Shown here piece after piece: positions 22,628 through 31,540 of a stretch of DNA of 34,574 nucleotides (position 1 is its first letter; each line of letters starts with the position of its first letter). Source of the stretch: a virus. A program made the translations under genes and the position numbers. The stretch is from the IMG/VR virus record IMGVR_UViG_3300005582_000046, positions 1 to 34,574 of that record; one strand, written 5' to 3'. The notes beneath the pieces are model-generated. The model saw nothing but the letters and a program-made list of their open reading frames with translations. It made no database searches and was not told the DNA's origin.

Positions 22628-24171
22628 TGTTTACAGGAAACTTATACCCATTTCAAGAAGAAGCCAGCCAGCGTATGGTTGACAAAGGACAGATGCTTTT
22701 AGCCATGGTTATGGGTGCTGGTAAAACAGTTACCACTATCTCTGCTTTAGAAGAATTGTTTGATTTAGGTGAGTTGGACAGAGTATTGATTGTTGTTCCA
22801 AGCAGTCTCAAGTATCAGTGGTTACGAGAAATTAAAAAGTTTACAAACTCGTCAGCCTGCGTTATTGACGGCCCACCTAAGCACCGTGAAATTATTTGGC
22901 GTTCAGCATTGCGCTGTAAGTATGTCATTGTCAACCCAGAGACACTTCTTAACGATCAAACTTACTTGACACATCTTGGTGCAAACGCCATAGTAATTGA
23001 CGAAGCCACCATCATTAAGTCTCCTCGTGCCAAGCGTTCTAAGATGCTAAAGAAACTAGGAAAGAAGTTTCAATACAGATTTGCACTTACAGGTCAACCT
23101 ATTGAAAACAAGCCAGAAGAACTATTTTCAATAATGGAATTTGTTGACCCCAATGTGTTGGGTCGCTTTGATATCTTTGACCGTACTTTTATTGTGAGGA
23201 ATCACTACGGCGCTCCAATTCGTTATCGCAATTTAAGTTCTTTAAATGATTCTCTTTCTGAAGTGATGGTTCGCAAAACTCGTGAAGACATTCAAGACCA
23301 ACTACCCAATGTGATTACGCAGGTAGTGCCCATTCGGTTTGATACTGCTGGTGCGGCAATCTATGAGAAAATATGTAAAGACTTAATTGATGAAATCAAT
23401 AAAGCAATAACAAGTCACGGTCAAGGGTTTGACTTGTGGTCACACTACAACGGCGCAGGAGGTAATGATGCGCAAGGTCAAATCATGGCTAGGCTTACTG
23501 TACTTCGCATGCTTTGCGATAATCCTCAGTTGGTGTTGGAATCTGCTAAGGCATATGATGATCCTTCACAGACGACAGAAGGTAGTCAGTACGCTTCAAA
23601 CATTGTCAAAGCAGGATGGATACCCCAGACCGTTAAGGCACCCAAACTAGACGCAGTCATAACCTACATTAAGGATGTATTAGATGAAGACCCGAATAAC
23701 AAGGTGGTTCTATTCTCGTTCTTTAAAAAGAACCTACGGCTTATCCAGAAAGCAACTGAAGGATTTACGCAAAGCGTACTCTTCATGGGTGGTATGGACG
23801 CAAGCCAGAGAGACCTTGCCAAGCAAAGATTTGCCACCGATCCTGATGTTCGGCTCTTTCTATCGTCTGATGCGGGAGGTTATGGCGTGGACTTACCACA
23901 GGCCAATTACCTTATCTCTTACGACCTCCCTTGGTCGGCTGGAAAACTGGACCAAAGAGAAGCCCGAATAATCAGATTATCTTCAACACACCCCCATGTC
24001 ACAATTACAGCATTCGTAATGAAGGGATCTATTGAAGAAAGGCAGTATGAAATGCTGATGCAAAAGCGTGGAATTAACTCTGCATTCCTTGATGGAAATT
24101 ATGACAATCAAGGTAAGTTTGAACTCTCCTTGGGCACCTTGTCCGACTTTCTAAAAAACACAGAGGTTTAG
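22627..24171 (+). CDS. SNF2-like DEAD/DEAH superfamily 2 helicase
   Basis: 514 residues if the GTG in TAGTG (22625-22629) is the start; TTG 22615 and GTG 22618 are alternatives. GGTGG at 22617-22621 fits the GTG at 22627. Motif I is MGAGKT at 29-34, motif II is DEAT at 125-128, motif III is LTGQPIEN, and motif VI is DQREARIIRL, in the SNF2 order. The C-terminal domain includes LFLSSDAGGYGVDL. SNF2-like phage helicases help replication or recombination by branch migration or protein removal, somewhat like UvsW. The exact substrate cannot be read from sequence. Confidence 0.85.
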   Translation: MFTGNLYPFQEEASQRMVDKGQMLLAMVMGAGKTVTTISALEELFDLGELDRVLIVVPSSLKYQWLREIKKFTNSSACVIDGPPKHREIIWRSALRCKYVIVNPETLLNDQTYLTHLGANAIVIDEATIIKSPRAKRSKMLKKLGKKFQYRFALTGQPIENKPEELFSIMEFVDPNVLGRFDIFDRTFIVRNHYGAPIRYRNLSSLNDSLSEVMVRKTREDIQDQLPNVITQVVPIRFDTAGAAIYEKICKDLIDEINKAITSHGQGFDLWSHYNGAGGNDAQGQIMARLTVLRMLCDNPQLVLESAKAYDDPSQTTEGSQYASNIVKAGWIPQTVKAPKLDAVITYIKDVLDEDPNNKVVLFSFFKKNLRLIQKATEGFTQSVLFMGGMDASQRDLAKQRFATDPDVRLFLSSDAGGYGVDLPQANYLISYDLPWSAGKLDQREARIIRLSSTHPHVTITAFVMKGSIEERQYEMLMQKRGINSAFLDGNYDNQGKFELSLGTLSDFLKNTEV

Positions 24172-24567
24172 GTGTCAACTAATTCAGAATTACAGAATCT
24201 TGTTGCAGAACTTCAAAAAGAAAACATGATTCTTAAAGAAAAACTTCGTAAAAAGAAAAATCCAACTATTCAAGAAACTTCTAAATTGTCTTATAAAAAG
24301 TTGGTAGATAGAACTGGGTTGCTTACTGCCATGTTAGAAGTGTACGCAATTAAACCAAGGACTGATGAAGAAGTGGCTATTGAGTGTGGGATTGTTGATG
24401 ATCGCCATACAGAGTATTGGACCAAGTGCAACAAGTTGAGAAAACTAGGTCTTATTAAATGGACAGGTAAAAAGCGCCCAGGTACGGCTGGAAAACTTCA
24501 ACAAGAATGTTGTATTACAACAGAAGGTTTAATTACTATTGGAAAAGCAAGGATAATAAAAAGATGA
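24172..24567 (+). CDS. Coiled-coil plus winged-helix protein
   Basis: 131 residues, GTG start directly after the helicase stop (TAGGTG). Residues about 5-35 are a heptad coiled coil (LQNLVAELQKENMILKEKL). Residues about 50-125 look like a winged helix: LLTAMLEVYAIKPRTDEEVA, then a recognition-helix candidate (YWTKCNKLRKLGLI) and a basic wing. It is a probable dimeric DNA-binding protein and may regulate the replication genes. Its stop overlaps the next start (ATGA). A similar but shorter winged-helix protein lies at 31537-31797. Confidence 0.6.
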   Translation: MSTNSELQNLVAELQKENMILKEKLRKKKNPTIQETSKLSYKKLVDRTGLLTAMLEVYAIKPRTDEEVAIECGIVDDRHTEYWTKCNKLRKLGLIKWTGKKRPGTAGKLQQECCITTEGLITIGKARIIKR

Positions 24568-24959
24568 ATATGGAAAAGACACCTGACTACTACGAACGAC
24601 TTGCGCAAGAGTTCAAGAAGTCTAAAGAAGCAATTGATAACTTAACCAAGCGTCAGAATGCTATGAAGGCAGAACTCATTGATGCCATCCAAACAAACGG
24701 CTACGAAGACAACAAGGGTCACAAGTGGTTCAAAGTTGGAGACTTGGAGTTGAAATATGAACGCCGTGTTTCTCGCTCGTTTGATATGGATGAAGCAACT
24801 GCTTGGGCAAAAGAAAATGGTCATTGGGATGCAATCAAAGAAGTTGTAGAAATGCTGAGTGAAGACAAACTTCTAGGACTTGCTTGGAACAACAAAGAAT
24901 TAGAAGAAGTGATTCAAGGTTTTTATTACGAAAAAGAATCTTGGGCTTTTAAAGCATGA
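24564..24959 (+). CDS. Hypothetical helical protein
   Basis: 131 residues from the ATG at 24564 (ATGA overlap). An upstream TTG-started extension to 24507 lies inside the previous gene and is rejected. The first 50 residues form a helix (YYERLAQEFKKSKEAIDNLT), followed by a short beta hairpin (KWFKVGDLELKYERRVSR) and acidic helices with several Trp residues. The layout is like small helix-hairpin proteins found next to phage ssDNA-binding genes, but no family is recognised. The stop overlaps the MerR-like gene (ATGA). Confidence 0.55.
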   Translation: MNMEKTPDYYERLAQEFKKSKEAIDNLTKRQNAMKAELIDAIQTNGYEDNKGHKWFKVGDLELKYERRVSRSFDMDEATAWAKENGHWDAIKEVVEMLSEDKLLGLAWNNKELEEVIQGFYYEKESWAFKA

Positions 24960-25405
24960 AAGATGTTCTTGATCTTTTTGGGGAACTTCCAGATTTTCCT
25001 GGAAAAACTAAACCAAAAAATAGACCTGAAGGTATTCCAAAGAAAGCAATGGATGACCCATTCGTGGGTGTTCCTAAAAAGACAGCAGTTATTAATGGTA
25101 AAACGATTGATTTGTACACCATTGGAGCGCTTGCAAGTATTGTTGGGCGCAAGTCACAAACAGTACGCAAATGGGAACGCAAAGGTTGGATTCCTTCACC
25201 GACATATCGGACATCAAAAGCATCTGGTGCCGAGTTGTTAAACACAGATCGTAAGGGCTATCGTCTTTACTCCCGTGAACAAGTTGAAACAGTGCTTGAA
25301 GCACTAGAACTTAACGGGCTACTAGGTACTCGCAATGGGAGTTGGCAAGAAGCCAATAACTGGGTATCTTTCATATCACACATACAGGCCAACTGGCCAA
25401 AATAA
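24956..25405 (+). CDS. MerR-like DNA-binding protein
   Basis: 149 residues. Residues about 53-80 form the MerR-type helix-turn-helix (LYTIGALASIVGRKSQTVRK, then WERKGWIP), followed by the wing GYRLYSREQV at 101-110. The 50-residue N-terminal extension is Pro/Lys-rich and unlike the usual MerR start. The C-terminal helix is short and has no Cys for metal sensing, so it is not a classical metal regulator. It lies in the replication block and may regulate it or help copy-number control. The stop is 20 bases before the ssDNA-binding gene. Confidence 0.68.
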   Translation: MKDVLDLFGELPDFPGKTKPKNRPEGIPKKAMDDPFVGVPKKTAVINGKTIDLYTIGALASIVGRKSQTVRKWERKGWIPSPTYRTSKASGAELLNTDRKGYRLYSREQVETVLEALELNGLLGTRNGSWQEANNWVSFISHIQANWPK

Positions 25406-25425
25406 TAAACACAGGAGAGCAAACA

Positions 25426-26157
25426 ATGCCAAACTTAGATAACACAAAGGGAAGATGGGATGACGACTTTGAGGACGATGAACAAGAGTTCACGACACCA
25501 GCAAAAGCGCCCCAATCAACTGGGCTAACACGCACAGCACGACCAGAATCAACAGATTCCGATGAACAAGCGCCACGCAAAGTTGTACGCAGTGGTTGGG
25601 GCAGTGCAGACCGTACTTCTTCAAGCAGTGATGAGTTTGCAAAGCGTCTTAAAGTTACTGATGAGATTCAAATCATTAAGTTCATTGAAGACCAACCATA
25701 CGCTCGTTACCGTCAGCATTGGGTAGAGCGCAAAGGACAGATGTCGTTTACTTGCATTTCCGATGCAGACACCACATGCCCACTCTGCGAAGCAGGGAAT
25801 CGCCCATCATGGCGCTTCAACTTCAATGTGGTTCTCTTGACCCCAGGAGAAGAGCCAGTGCTTCGTTCATACGAAGTTGGTGCACGAGTAATTGACTCAC
25901 TTAAGAACTTCAACGATCACCCAGCAATGGGACCACTCTCTAAGCACTACTGGACAGTGTCTCGTAGTGGTAAGGGTGCAACCACCTCAACCAACCACCA
26001 GATGGTGCGTGAGACTGACTTGGGTGATTGGAGCCTTGAGGCGCTAACTAAAGAGGAACTCAAGCATTTCTCTGGTACTGCCTACACAGACGACATCATC
26101 AGAACGCCATCTCGTAAGACATTGGCAGAAGTGGCTCTTGAAGTCCAGTCTGACTGA
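25426..26157 (+). CDS. Single-stranded DNA-binding protein candidate with Cys motif
   Basis: 243 residues behind AGGAGAG. The N-terminal 70 residues are disordered and Asp/Ser/Thr-rich. The core starts at about 78 with IQIIKFIEDQPYARY and contains C110 and the CPLC pair (C118, C121), with H98 nearby, a plausible zinc site of the gp32 and actinophage SSB kind. A FNFNVVLLTPGEEP strand pair follows. The C-terminus is acidic (ALEVQSD), as in SSBs that recruit partner proteins through it. It is next to the DNA polymerase gene, sharing one base (TGATG). No classical OB-fold motif can be proved by eye. Confidence 0.62.
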   Translation: MPNLDNTKGRWDDDFEDDEQEFTTPAKAPQSTGLTRTARPESTDSDEQAPRKVVRSGWGSADRTSSSSDEFAKRLKVTDEIQIIKFIEDQPYARYRQHWVERKGQMSFTCISDADTTCPLCEAGNRPSWRFNFNVVLLTPGEEPVLRSYEVGARVIDSLKNFNDHPAMGPLSKHYWTVSRSGKGATTSTNHQMVRETDLGDWSLEALTKEELKHFSGTAYTDDIIRTPSRKTLAEVALEVQSD

Positions 26158-28202
26158 TGAACTACAGCGTTGTTAAAACGCTTGATGAAGTACGGGAAGC
26201 CGTAGCCGTTATTCAAGCCCACGGGTCTTTTGCATTTGATGTGGAGACCCGTGGTAACTTGGAGCGACACCCCGATCTCATTGAGTTTGTGGACAAGGAG
26301 TGGAAAGAACACTTGTCCAAGTTAAAGAGTCCTACACCTGAAATTGCACGAAAGGCTCGTGACATTGTAGAGGCTCGCTACCGTGGTGATCTTGCCCTTG
26401 ACCCAAAACGCAATGAAGTATTTTGGATTTCATTAGCAACACATGGTCATTCGTGGGCAATACCTATGGGTCACAATGTTGGTGTCATTCTGATACCAGA
26501 AGAAGTCGGTGACGGCACAACTACTCCACCTGTGGGATACCGTAAGTTGCTTAAGAATGGTGAAGAGTCAATGGCAAAGTCTCGCTATGTGATTCCTGCT
26601 GTACATGACACACCACCAGAACAATTAAATAGAACAGAAGTTTTAGAGATACTGCGCCCCCTGTTCTTTAGTGACCTTGTAAAAATCGGGCACAATGTTA
26701 AGTTTGATGCTCGCTCTATTGGCAAGTATTACGGAGAACTACCATACGGACCTTTTGCTGACACCATCTTGATGCAACACATTGTTGATGAAAACTTAAT
26801 TAGTTACTCAATGGAAAATGTTGTCAAGAATATTTACAAGACTAACTCGCATGGTCGTGAAGGCAAGTTAGGCGCAATTATTGACAAGGTTCCTTTTGAC
26901 AAAGCCGCTAGGTATGTACACCTTGACGCTCGCTGGACATGGTTGTTGTACACACACCTATGGCGCAAGATCGGTAGTCAAACAGACTTACTTTCTGCTT
27001 TTGAACTTGACTCTAAGGTTCTCCGTGTTCTTATGCAGATGGAAGACAACGGCATCTTGGTGGACAGCCGTGCTCTCAAGAAGTTAGGTAAAGAACTAGA
27101 CACAAAACTTCGTGAGATTATCTTGGGCATTAGCGAGTATTCATTCATTGGGTTTAACCCTGACTCCAACCCACACAAGCAAGCGCTCTTGTTCAACAAG
27201 AAGCGTGAAGGTGGGCTGGCGCTAAAGCCAGTTAAGAAGACTGCTAAAGGCGCACCATCAGTAGATGAAGAGTCACTACAGAAGTTGAAGACACAACATC
27301 CTGTAGTGCCATTGTTGTTGGAGTATTCCGAAACGCAAAAACTAAAAACAACATATGTAGAAAGCCTTATTCCGAAGTTAAACCAGAGTAAATTGCACCC
27401 CTCGTTTCACTTGCACCGTACTGCCACAGGTCGCTTATCTTCCAGTAACCCAAACCTCCAGAACATTCCACGATCTTCTAGCATTCGTAGTTTGTTTGTG
27501 GCACCAGAAGGTCATCAGTTGCTGGTGGCTGACTATGACCAAATTGAACTTCGTGTGATGGCAATGTTCTCACAGGACAAGCAGATGGTGCGTATCTTTA
27601 ATAACAACGAAGACATTCACACAGGAGCCGCCGCTCTGTTATTCAAAAAACCACAGTCTGAAGTAACTGATGAAGAGCGCCAGATTGGTAAGGGAGTTAA
27701 CTTCTTAACAGCGTATGGTGGTGGACCACATAAGTTAGCCAACCTCACAGGCATTGAGGTAGATGATGCTCGCAACATGATTGACCAGTATTACAAACAG
27801 TTTTCTGGGTTGACAGAATGGAAACGGCGCATTATTGAGATAGGTCGCAGAACAGGTTATGTATCCACCATTTCAGGACGCAGACGCAGATTGACAGACC
27901 TGAGTTCATCAGATGACTTCACCCGTTCTCGTGCAGAGCGCCAAGCAGTTAACGCTGTAGTGCAGGGATCAGCGGCTGATATCTGTAAACAAGCAATGAT
28001 TGACATTGCAGAGATGTTGAAAGGAACTGGTGCTAACCTTCTAGTACAAGTGCATGACGAACTGGTGGTATCTGTGCCTGAAGACATTCTTGAAGACCTT
28101 AAGCCAAAGTTCATTACGGCTATGGGACATGACCGAATCATTGATGGCGTGCCATTACTTGTGTCTTGTGACTCTGCCTACAGTTGGGCAGATGCCAAGT
28201 GA
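26157..28202 (+). CDS. Family A DNA polymerase with 3'-5' exonuclease domain
   Basis: 681 residues. The exonuclease has FDVETRGN with D28 and E30, then GHNVKFDARSIG and YVHLDARWTW, the three exo motifs. Polymerase motif A is DYDQIELR with D459. Motif B is R508-x(3)-K512 with F516 and Y520, the Phe that corresponds to E. coli Phe762. Motif C is H633-D634-E635. No 5' nuclease domain is present, as in many phage Pol A enzymes. An insert with a VGDGTTTPP segment lies between exo motifs. It copies the phage genome together with the helicase and primase genes upstream. The start shares a base with the SSB stop (TGATG). Confidence 0.95.
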   Translation: MNYSVVKTLDEVREAVAVIQAHGSFAFDVETRGNLERHPDLIEFVDKEWKEHLSKLKSPTPEIARKARDIVEARYRGDLALDPKRNEVFWISLATHGHSWAIPMGHNVGVILIPEEVGDGTTTPPVGYRKLLKNGEESMAKSRYVIPAVHDTPPEQLNRTEVLEILRPLFFSDLVKIGHNVKFDARSIGKYYGELPYGPFADTILMQHIVDENLISYSMENVVKNIYKTNSHGREGKLGAIIDKVPFDKAARYVHLDARWTWLLYTHLWRKIGSQTDLLSAFELDSKVLRVLMQMEDNGILVDSRALKKLGKELDTKLREIILGISEYSFIGFNPDSNPHKQALLFNKKREGGLALKPVKKTAKGAPSVDEESLQKLKTQHPVVPLLLEYSETQKLKTTYVESLIPKLNQSKLHPSFHLHRTATGRLSSSNPNLQNIPRSSSIRSLFVAPEGHQLLVADYDQIELRVMAMFSQDKQMVRIFNNNEDIHTGAAALLFKKPQSEVTDEERQIGKGVNFLTAYGGGPHKLANLTGIEVDDARNMIDQYYKQFSGLTEWKRRIIEIGRRTGYVSTISGRRRRLTDLSSSDDFTRSRAERQAVNAVVQGSAADICKQAMIDIAEMLKGTGANLLVQVHDELVVSVPEDILEDLKPKFITAMGHDRIIDGVPLLVSCDSAYSWADAK

Positions 28203-28549
28203 GCGCCTTAGACAAGAGAATGTACTACCTCATGCTTTCACCAGCGTTAGGACAGTCTTTTGCAAACAGTGCTGGGTTCTCTATTCCTTCTGAAGAAGTA
28301 CAGGAAGCAGAAACCTACGAAGTTATTTCCCGTTGGGCATTACTCACATCAATGGGATTGCTTGAAAGTATAATTCAAGCGTCTGATTGGTTTTGCGAAC
28401 TACGAGAACTTAGTGATGTACCACTAGATGACAAAGAAGAATTTCATCGCACTTTGGTGTCACATGGTGTTTCTTTAGTTAATAATTTATTGGATTCCGA
28501 AAAAGTTATTTTAGTAATGGAAATAGACGAGGAGATTAACGATGAGTGA
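28199..28549 (+). CDS. Hypothetical acidic helical protein
   Basis: 116 residues from a GTG that overlaps the polymerase stop (GTGA at 28199-28202). An ATG at 28220 with AAGAG upstream is a second possible start. The sequence is helical and acidic, with a hydrophobic WALLTSMGLLESIIQ segment and an Asp/Glu-rich end (MEIDEEINDE). No domain is recognised. Between polymerase and RecA it may be a small replication accessory. The stop overlaps the next start by eight bases. Confidence 0.5.
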   Translation: MSALDKRMYYLMLSPALGQSFANSAGFSIPSEEVQEAETYEVISRWALLTSMGLLESIIQASDWFCELRELSDVPLDDKEEFHRTLVSHGVSLVNNLLDSEKVILVMEIDEEINDE

Positions 28550-28934
28550 CTGGTGGTCAAAAAAACTTGTTGGGCAACAACCAACACCACAGAGGACTTA
28601 CCAAACTCCACCTGTATCCCCACCGATGACCATACCTATGCAATCACCTCAACAACAGGCGCCTGCACAGCAACAGTCTGGTAGACAAGACCTTCTTGAT
28701 CCGTCAAGAGCACCCACGGACAACATCACTATGGGTGAAGCACTTCGTTTGTGGCAAGGTGGGGAAGCGATGCGCAAAGAAGGTAACATGTCCTGCCCTG
28801 ACTGTGGAAGCATTTATGTATTCTCCCGTACAGGCAGGGGACACAACACAATGGTTAACGGAGCCAGTCCAGCACCACGCTGTTATGAGTGTGGCTGGAA
28901 TGGAATGTATGACCAAGCACAACCAAGAGGATAA
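28542..28934 (+). CDS. Pro/Gln-rich protein with zinc ribbon
   Basis: 130 residues. The first 60 are Pro/Gln-rich and disordered (MSDWWSKKLVGQQPTPQRTY). The C-terminal half has two Cys pairs, CPDC and CYEC, about 30 residues apart, with a Gly-rich segment between them, a probable zinc ribbon. GAGGAG at 28529-28534 gives a strong ribosome site. The gene sits directly before RecA, with one base between them. Function unknown; the ribbon could bind DNA or a protein partner. Confidence 0.6.
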   Translation: MSDWWSKKLVGQQPTPQRTYQTPPVSPPMTIPMQSPQQQAPAQQQSGRQDLLDPSRAPTDNITMGEALRLWQGGEAMRKEGNMSCPDCGSIYVFSRTGRGHNTMVNGASPAPRCYECGWNGMYDQAQPRG

Positions 28935-28935
28935 A

Positions 28936-29955
28936 ATGGCAGACTACGAATCACTACAATCAATAATTGCATCTATTAACAAGAAGAGTGGGGCAGGAAG
29001 CATTGTCCGTGGCTCTGACATTCGTGAGATGATCCCTCGCATTACAACAGGTGTATTGTCATACGACCTTATGCTTGGGGGTGGCTGGCCTGTAAACCAA
29101 TGGAGTGAAATCATTGGTGAAGAGTCATCAGGTAAGACTGCTATGGCATACAAGACAATTGCGGCTAACCAAGCACTTGACCCTGAGTTCTGCGCTTTAT
29201 GGATTGCGGCTGAAGACTTCGTGCCTGACTATGCAAAATCAATTGGTGTAGACCTTGACCGTCTTTGGATTGTTGAGAACAACATCATGGAGCAGGTGTA
29301 TGACCTTGCTATTCGTGCATTGGACAACCGTGCTGTTGACATGATTGTTATTGACTCATTGCCTGCTCTTATTCCAGACGCAGAAGCAGAGAAGATGATG
29401 GAAGAGTTCACCATGGGTCTTGGTGCTCGTCTTACTGGAAAGTTCTTCCGTAAGTCCTCTAAGTCACAGAAGCGCTCTCTTGTTGATGAAGATCGTGGGT
29501 GTACAGGTCTTATCATTAACCAATGGCGTGAGAAGATTGGTGTCATGTGGGGAGACAATCGCACAACACCAGGTGGCAAGGCAAAGAACTTCCATTACTT
29601 CTGCCGTGTAGAAGTTAAGCGTGATGAGTGGCTTAAAGAGAAAGACGAAACTGTGGGTCAAACCATCAAGGGTCGTACTATTAAGAACAAGACACACCGT
29701 CCTCAACAGAGTGCCGTTGTTGACTTCTACTTCACAGATTCAGAACACTTTTCATTTGGTTCATTTGATGTTATTAAAGACATGGTGAATATTGGTATTG
29801 CATCTGGTCTCATTGAGCGTGCAGGTGCCTTTTACTCGTATGACGGACAACGCTGGCAAGGTAAAGAAAAAGTGCTAGACGGTATCCGTGAGGATCTTGA
29901 CTTACAAGCCAAACTACACGATGAAGTGTTTAACAAATACGGTATTGAATCATGA
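28936..29955 (+). CDS. RecA/UvsX-like recombinase
   Basis: 339 residues from the ATG at 28936 with AGAGGA upstream; the same frame is open to 28696 but that part runs through the previous gene. Walker A is GEESSGKT at 61-68, the catalytic Glu is E93 in AAEDF, and Walker B is MIVID with D140 followed by SLPALIP. The DNA-binding loop has LIINQWREKIGVMWG and a TTPGG segment. It is the closest to RecA of the two families and would drive strand exchange in recombination-dependent replication. The following gene overlaps by four bases and encodes a PD-(D/E)XK nuclease candidate. Confidence 0.93.
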   Translation: MADYESLQSIIASINKKSGAGSIVRGSDIREMIPRITTGVLSYDLMLGGGWPVNQWSEIIGEESSGKTAMAYKTIAANQALDPEFCALWIAAEDFVPDYAKSIGVDLDRLWIVENNIMEQVYDLAIRALDNRAVDMIVIDSLPALIPDAEAEKMMEEFTMGLGARLTGKFFRKSSKSQKRSLVDEDRGCTGLIINQWREKIGVMWGDNRTTPGGKAKNFHYFCRVEVKRDEWLKEKDETVGQTIKGRTIKNKTHRPQQSAVVDFYFTDSEHFSFGSFDVIKDMVNIGIASGLIERAGAFYSYDGQRWQGKEKVLDGIREDLDLQAKLHDEVFNKYGIES

Positions 29956-30284
29956 CATTCGGCGCTGATGAAAAGCGCAGTATCATGAAGCAATCTAAGA
30001 AGCAAGAACAGCGCACAGCCAACACCTACAAAGGTAGTCGCAATGCTGGTTCAGGTAGTGGTTGGTTGCGAAAGAATGATGTTCGTTCTATAGAGTTTTT
30101 ATTTGAAAACAAACTGACTATTAATAAGAAATCAATTACCCTAAAAGAAATTGACCTTCGTGAATTAATAGAGCGAGCCATTACAGAAGACCGTACCCCT
30201 GTGTTGCAGTTTGATCTTGCTGGGCGTAGGTATGTTGTTTTAACCGAAGACGACTTTGTAGAAATGATTGGTAAAAATGATTAA
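29952..30284 (+). CDS. PD-(D/E)XK nuclease-like protein, possible Holliday junction resolvase
   Basis: 110 residues, ATGA overlap with RecA. Helix 1 has E19. GSGSGWLRKNDV gives D43, and F-L-F-E52-N-K54 gives the E-x-K, followed by a Ser-x-x-Leu helix start and VVLTEDDFVEM. Spacing and order are those of small archaeal-type Hjc and related resolvases. The gene order RecA, resolvase, Cas4-like nuclease fits repair or recombination. Sequence identity to known resolvases cannot be judged by eye, so the activity is a proposal. Confidence 0.58.
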   Translation: MTFGADEKRSIMKQSKKQEQRTANTYKGSRNAGSGSGWLRKNDVRSIEFLFENKLTINKKSITLKEIDLRELIERAITEDRTPVLQFDLAGRRYVVLTEDDFVEMIGKND

Positions 30285-31176
30285 GCCAGAGGACATGAAG
30301 CGCCTATTAAACAGCCCCTACAGGCTCCTAGCGCCCGTAGAACGCCTTCTGTTGGAGAACAACGCTAAAACCACTGACGAGCGTGACAGCCTCCACCTGC
30401 ACCCTTCTGAGATCTGTAAGAAGGATTGGTGCCCTCGTTCATCATGGTACAAAATCAAGGGTTACCCAGAACCTATTGAGTCGTTCACTCTTCAACGATT
30501 AAACATCTTTGCTGAAGGTCATCTTATTCACCAGAAGTGGCAGAATTGGTTGACTGAAGCAGGTGTAATGGTAGCCGTTGAAGTTCCTGTGATTGATGAA
30601 GAACATTTGATTATGGGACACGCTGATGGAATCATTAGCGACAAGAATGGTCGTGCAGTTCTTGAGATTAAAAGCCTTGGCGTGGGAACTATCCGTATGG
30701 AAGATTACGGATTGTTTGCTCCATATGGTAAAAAAGAAATTACTATTGATGAACTGTGGAATCGTATTAAGAAACCGTTTGACTCGCATGTTCGTCAAAC
30801 ACAGTTGTACATGCACTGTCTTGGCATACATGAAGCAGTGATTTTGTACGAATGGAAAGCAACTCAAGATGTCAAAGAGTTTTCTATTCAGTTCCAACCC
30901 GATATAGTTGATGGCATACTTGCTTCGTGCCACACAGTGGTTCGTGCATTAGAAGATAAAGCACCACCAGAGAGACCTACATGGTTGTCTCAGGATCATC
31001 GTGTTTGTAAAAATTGTAACTTTAAGAAGGAGTGTTGGAGTGACACGAATAGTACCAATGAATCGTCCAGTAGACCCCGTGGTAGCGAAGTTCCAACAGA
31101 AGTTCGGGTTACCAGAACGCCCAGTATCGGAGATTCCGTCACTTCCCAACTTCCTAGACGAGTTACCAGACAATAA
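30277..31176 (+). CDS. Cas4/RecB-like PD-(D/E)XK exonuclease with Fe-S cysteines
   Basis: 299 residues from ATG 30277, overlapping the previous stop by eight bases. Cys47 and Cys52 near the N-terminus pair with C244, C247 and C253 near the C-terminus, the layout of a 4Fe-4S cluster. The nuclease core has H82, GHAD with D117, L-E130-I-K132, and Q174-x(3)-Y178, the Cas4/RecB set. Such phage enzymes resect DNA ends for recombination and are found without any CRISPR array, as here. The last 46 residues after C253 are low-complexity and overlap the next gene in another frame. No repeats or other cas genes are present. Confidence 0.82.
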   Translation: MIKPEDMKRLLNSPYRLLAPVERLLLENNAKTTDERDSLHLHPSEICKKDWCPRSSWYKIKGYPEPIESFTLQRLNIFAEGHLIHQKWQNWLTEAGVMVAVEVPVIDEEHLIMGHADGIISDKNGRAVLEIKSLGVGTIRMEDYGLFAPYGKKEITIDELWNRIKKPFDSHVRQTQLYMHCLGIHEAVILYEWKATQDVKEFSIQFQPDIVDGILASCHTVVRALEDKAPPERPTWLSQDHRVCKNCNFKKECWSDTNSTNESSSRPRGSEVPTEVRVTRTPSIGDSVTSQLPRRVTRQ

Positions 31177-31540
31177 ATTAATGTCTTTGTACAGTGAGTT
31201 TATGGCGTGGGTTTCTTACGCCAAGGCTGACTATGTGCAGGCAGAGATTGCCGAAGAGCGTGCGGCTAACCAGTTGCGCATCACTGAATCTATGGTGTTG
31301 ATCACACAGTGGGGAACTAAAGAAAAGGGTGACACAGTCACTTTGGCTAAAGCACACCGTGACATCAACCCAGAAGTGATTGAAGCACAAACTGTATACA
31401 GTGAATGTAGGGCATATCGCAAGTTGGTTGAGTCTGTCTTTGAGCGTTGCGAGCGTGGTGCTCAAGTGTTGAGTCGTGAGTTAAGTCGCCGTATTGGTTT
31501 GGCACCAAAAGAATACAAACAAGCACGGTACATCTCATGA
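31040..31540 (+). CDS. Conserved helical phage protein, overlapping the nuclease gene
   Basis: 166 residues from a GTG at 31040 with AGAAGGAG at 31025-31032; the earlier in-frame TTG or ATG positions (31001) have no such site. The protein is almost wholly helical, with LPNFLDELPDNKLMSLYSEF and long heptad-like stretches, and a final basic LSRELSRRIGLAP. I recognise the general type as a conserved protein of actinophages near recombination genes (from memory, unnamed). Its first 45 codons overlap the Cas4-like gene. It ends in ATGA overlap with the next gene. Confidence 0.62.
   Translation: MTRIVPMNRPVDPVVAKFQQKFGLPERPVSEIPSLPNFLDELPDNKLMSLYSEFMAWVSYAKADYVQAEIAEERAANQLRITESMVLITQWGTKEKGDTVTLAKAHRDINPEVIEAQTVYSECRAYRKLVESVFERCERGAQVLSRELSRRIGLAPKEYKQARYIS

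Noticed and set aside
28696-28935. Upstream extension of the RecA frame
   Set aside because: It would overlap the zinc-ribbon gene and give a non-RecA N-terminus. The ATG at 28936 gives a normal RecA start.
30499-30933. Minus-strand open frame of 144 codons inside the Cas4-like gene
   Set aside because: It lies wholly opposite catalytic motifs of the nuclease, with no ribosome site or recognisable domain.
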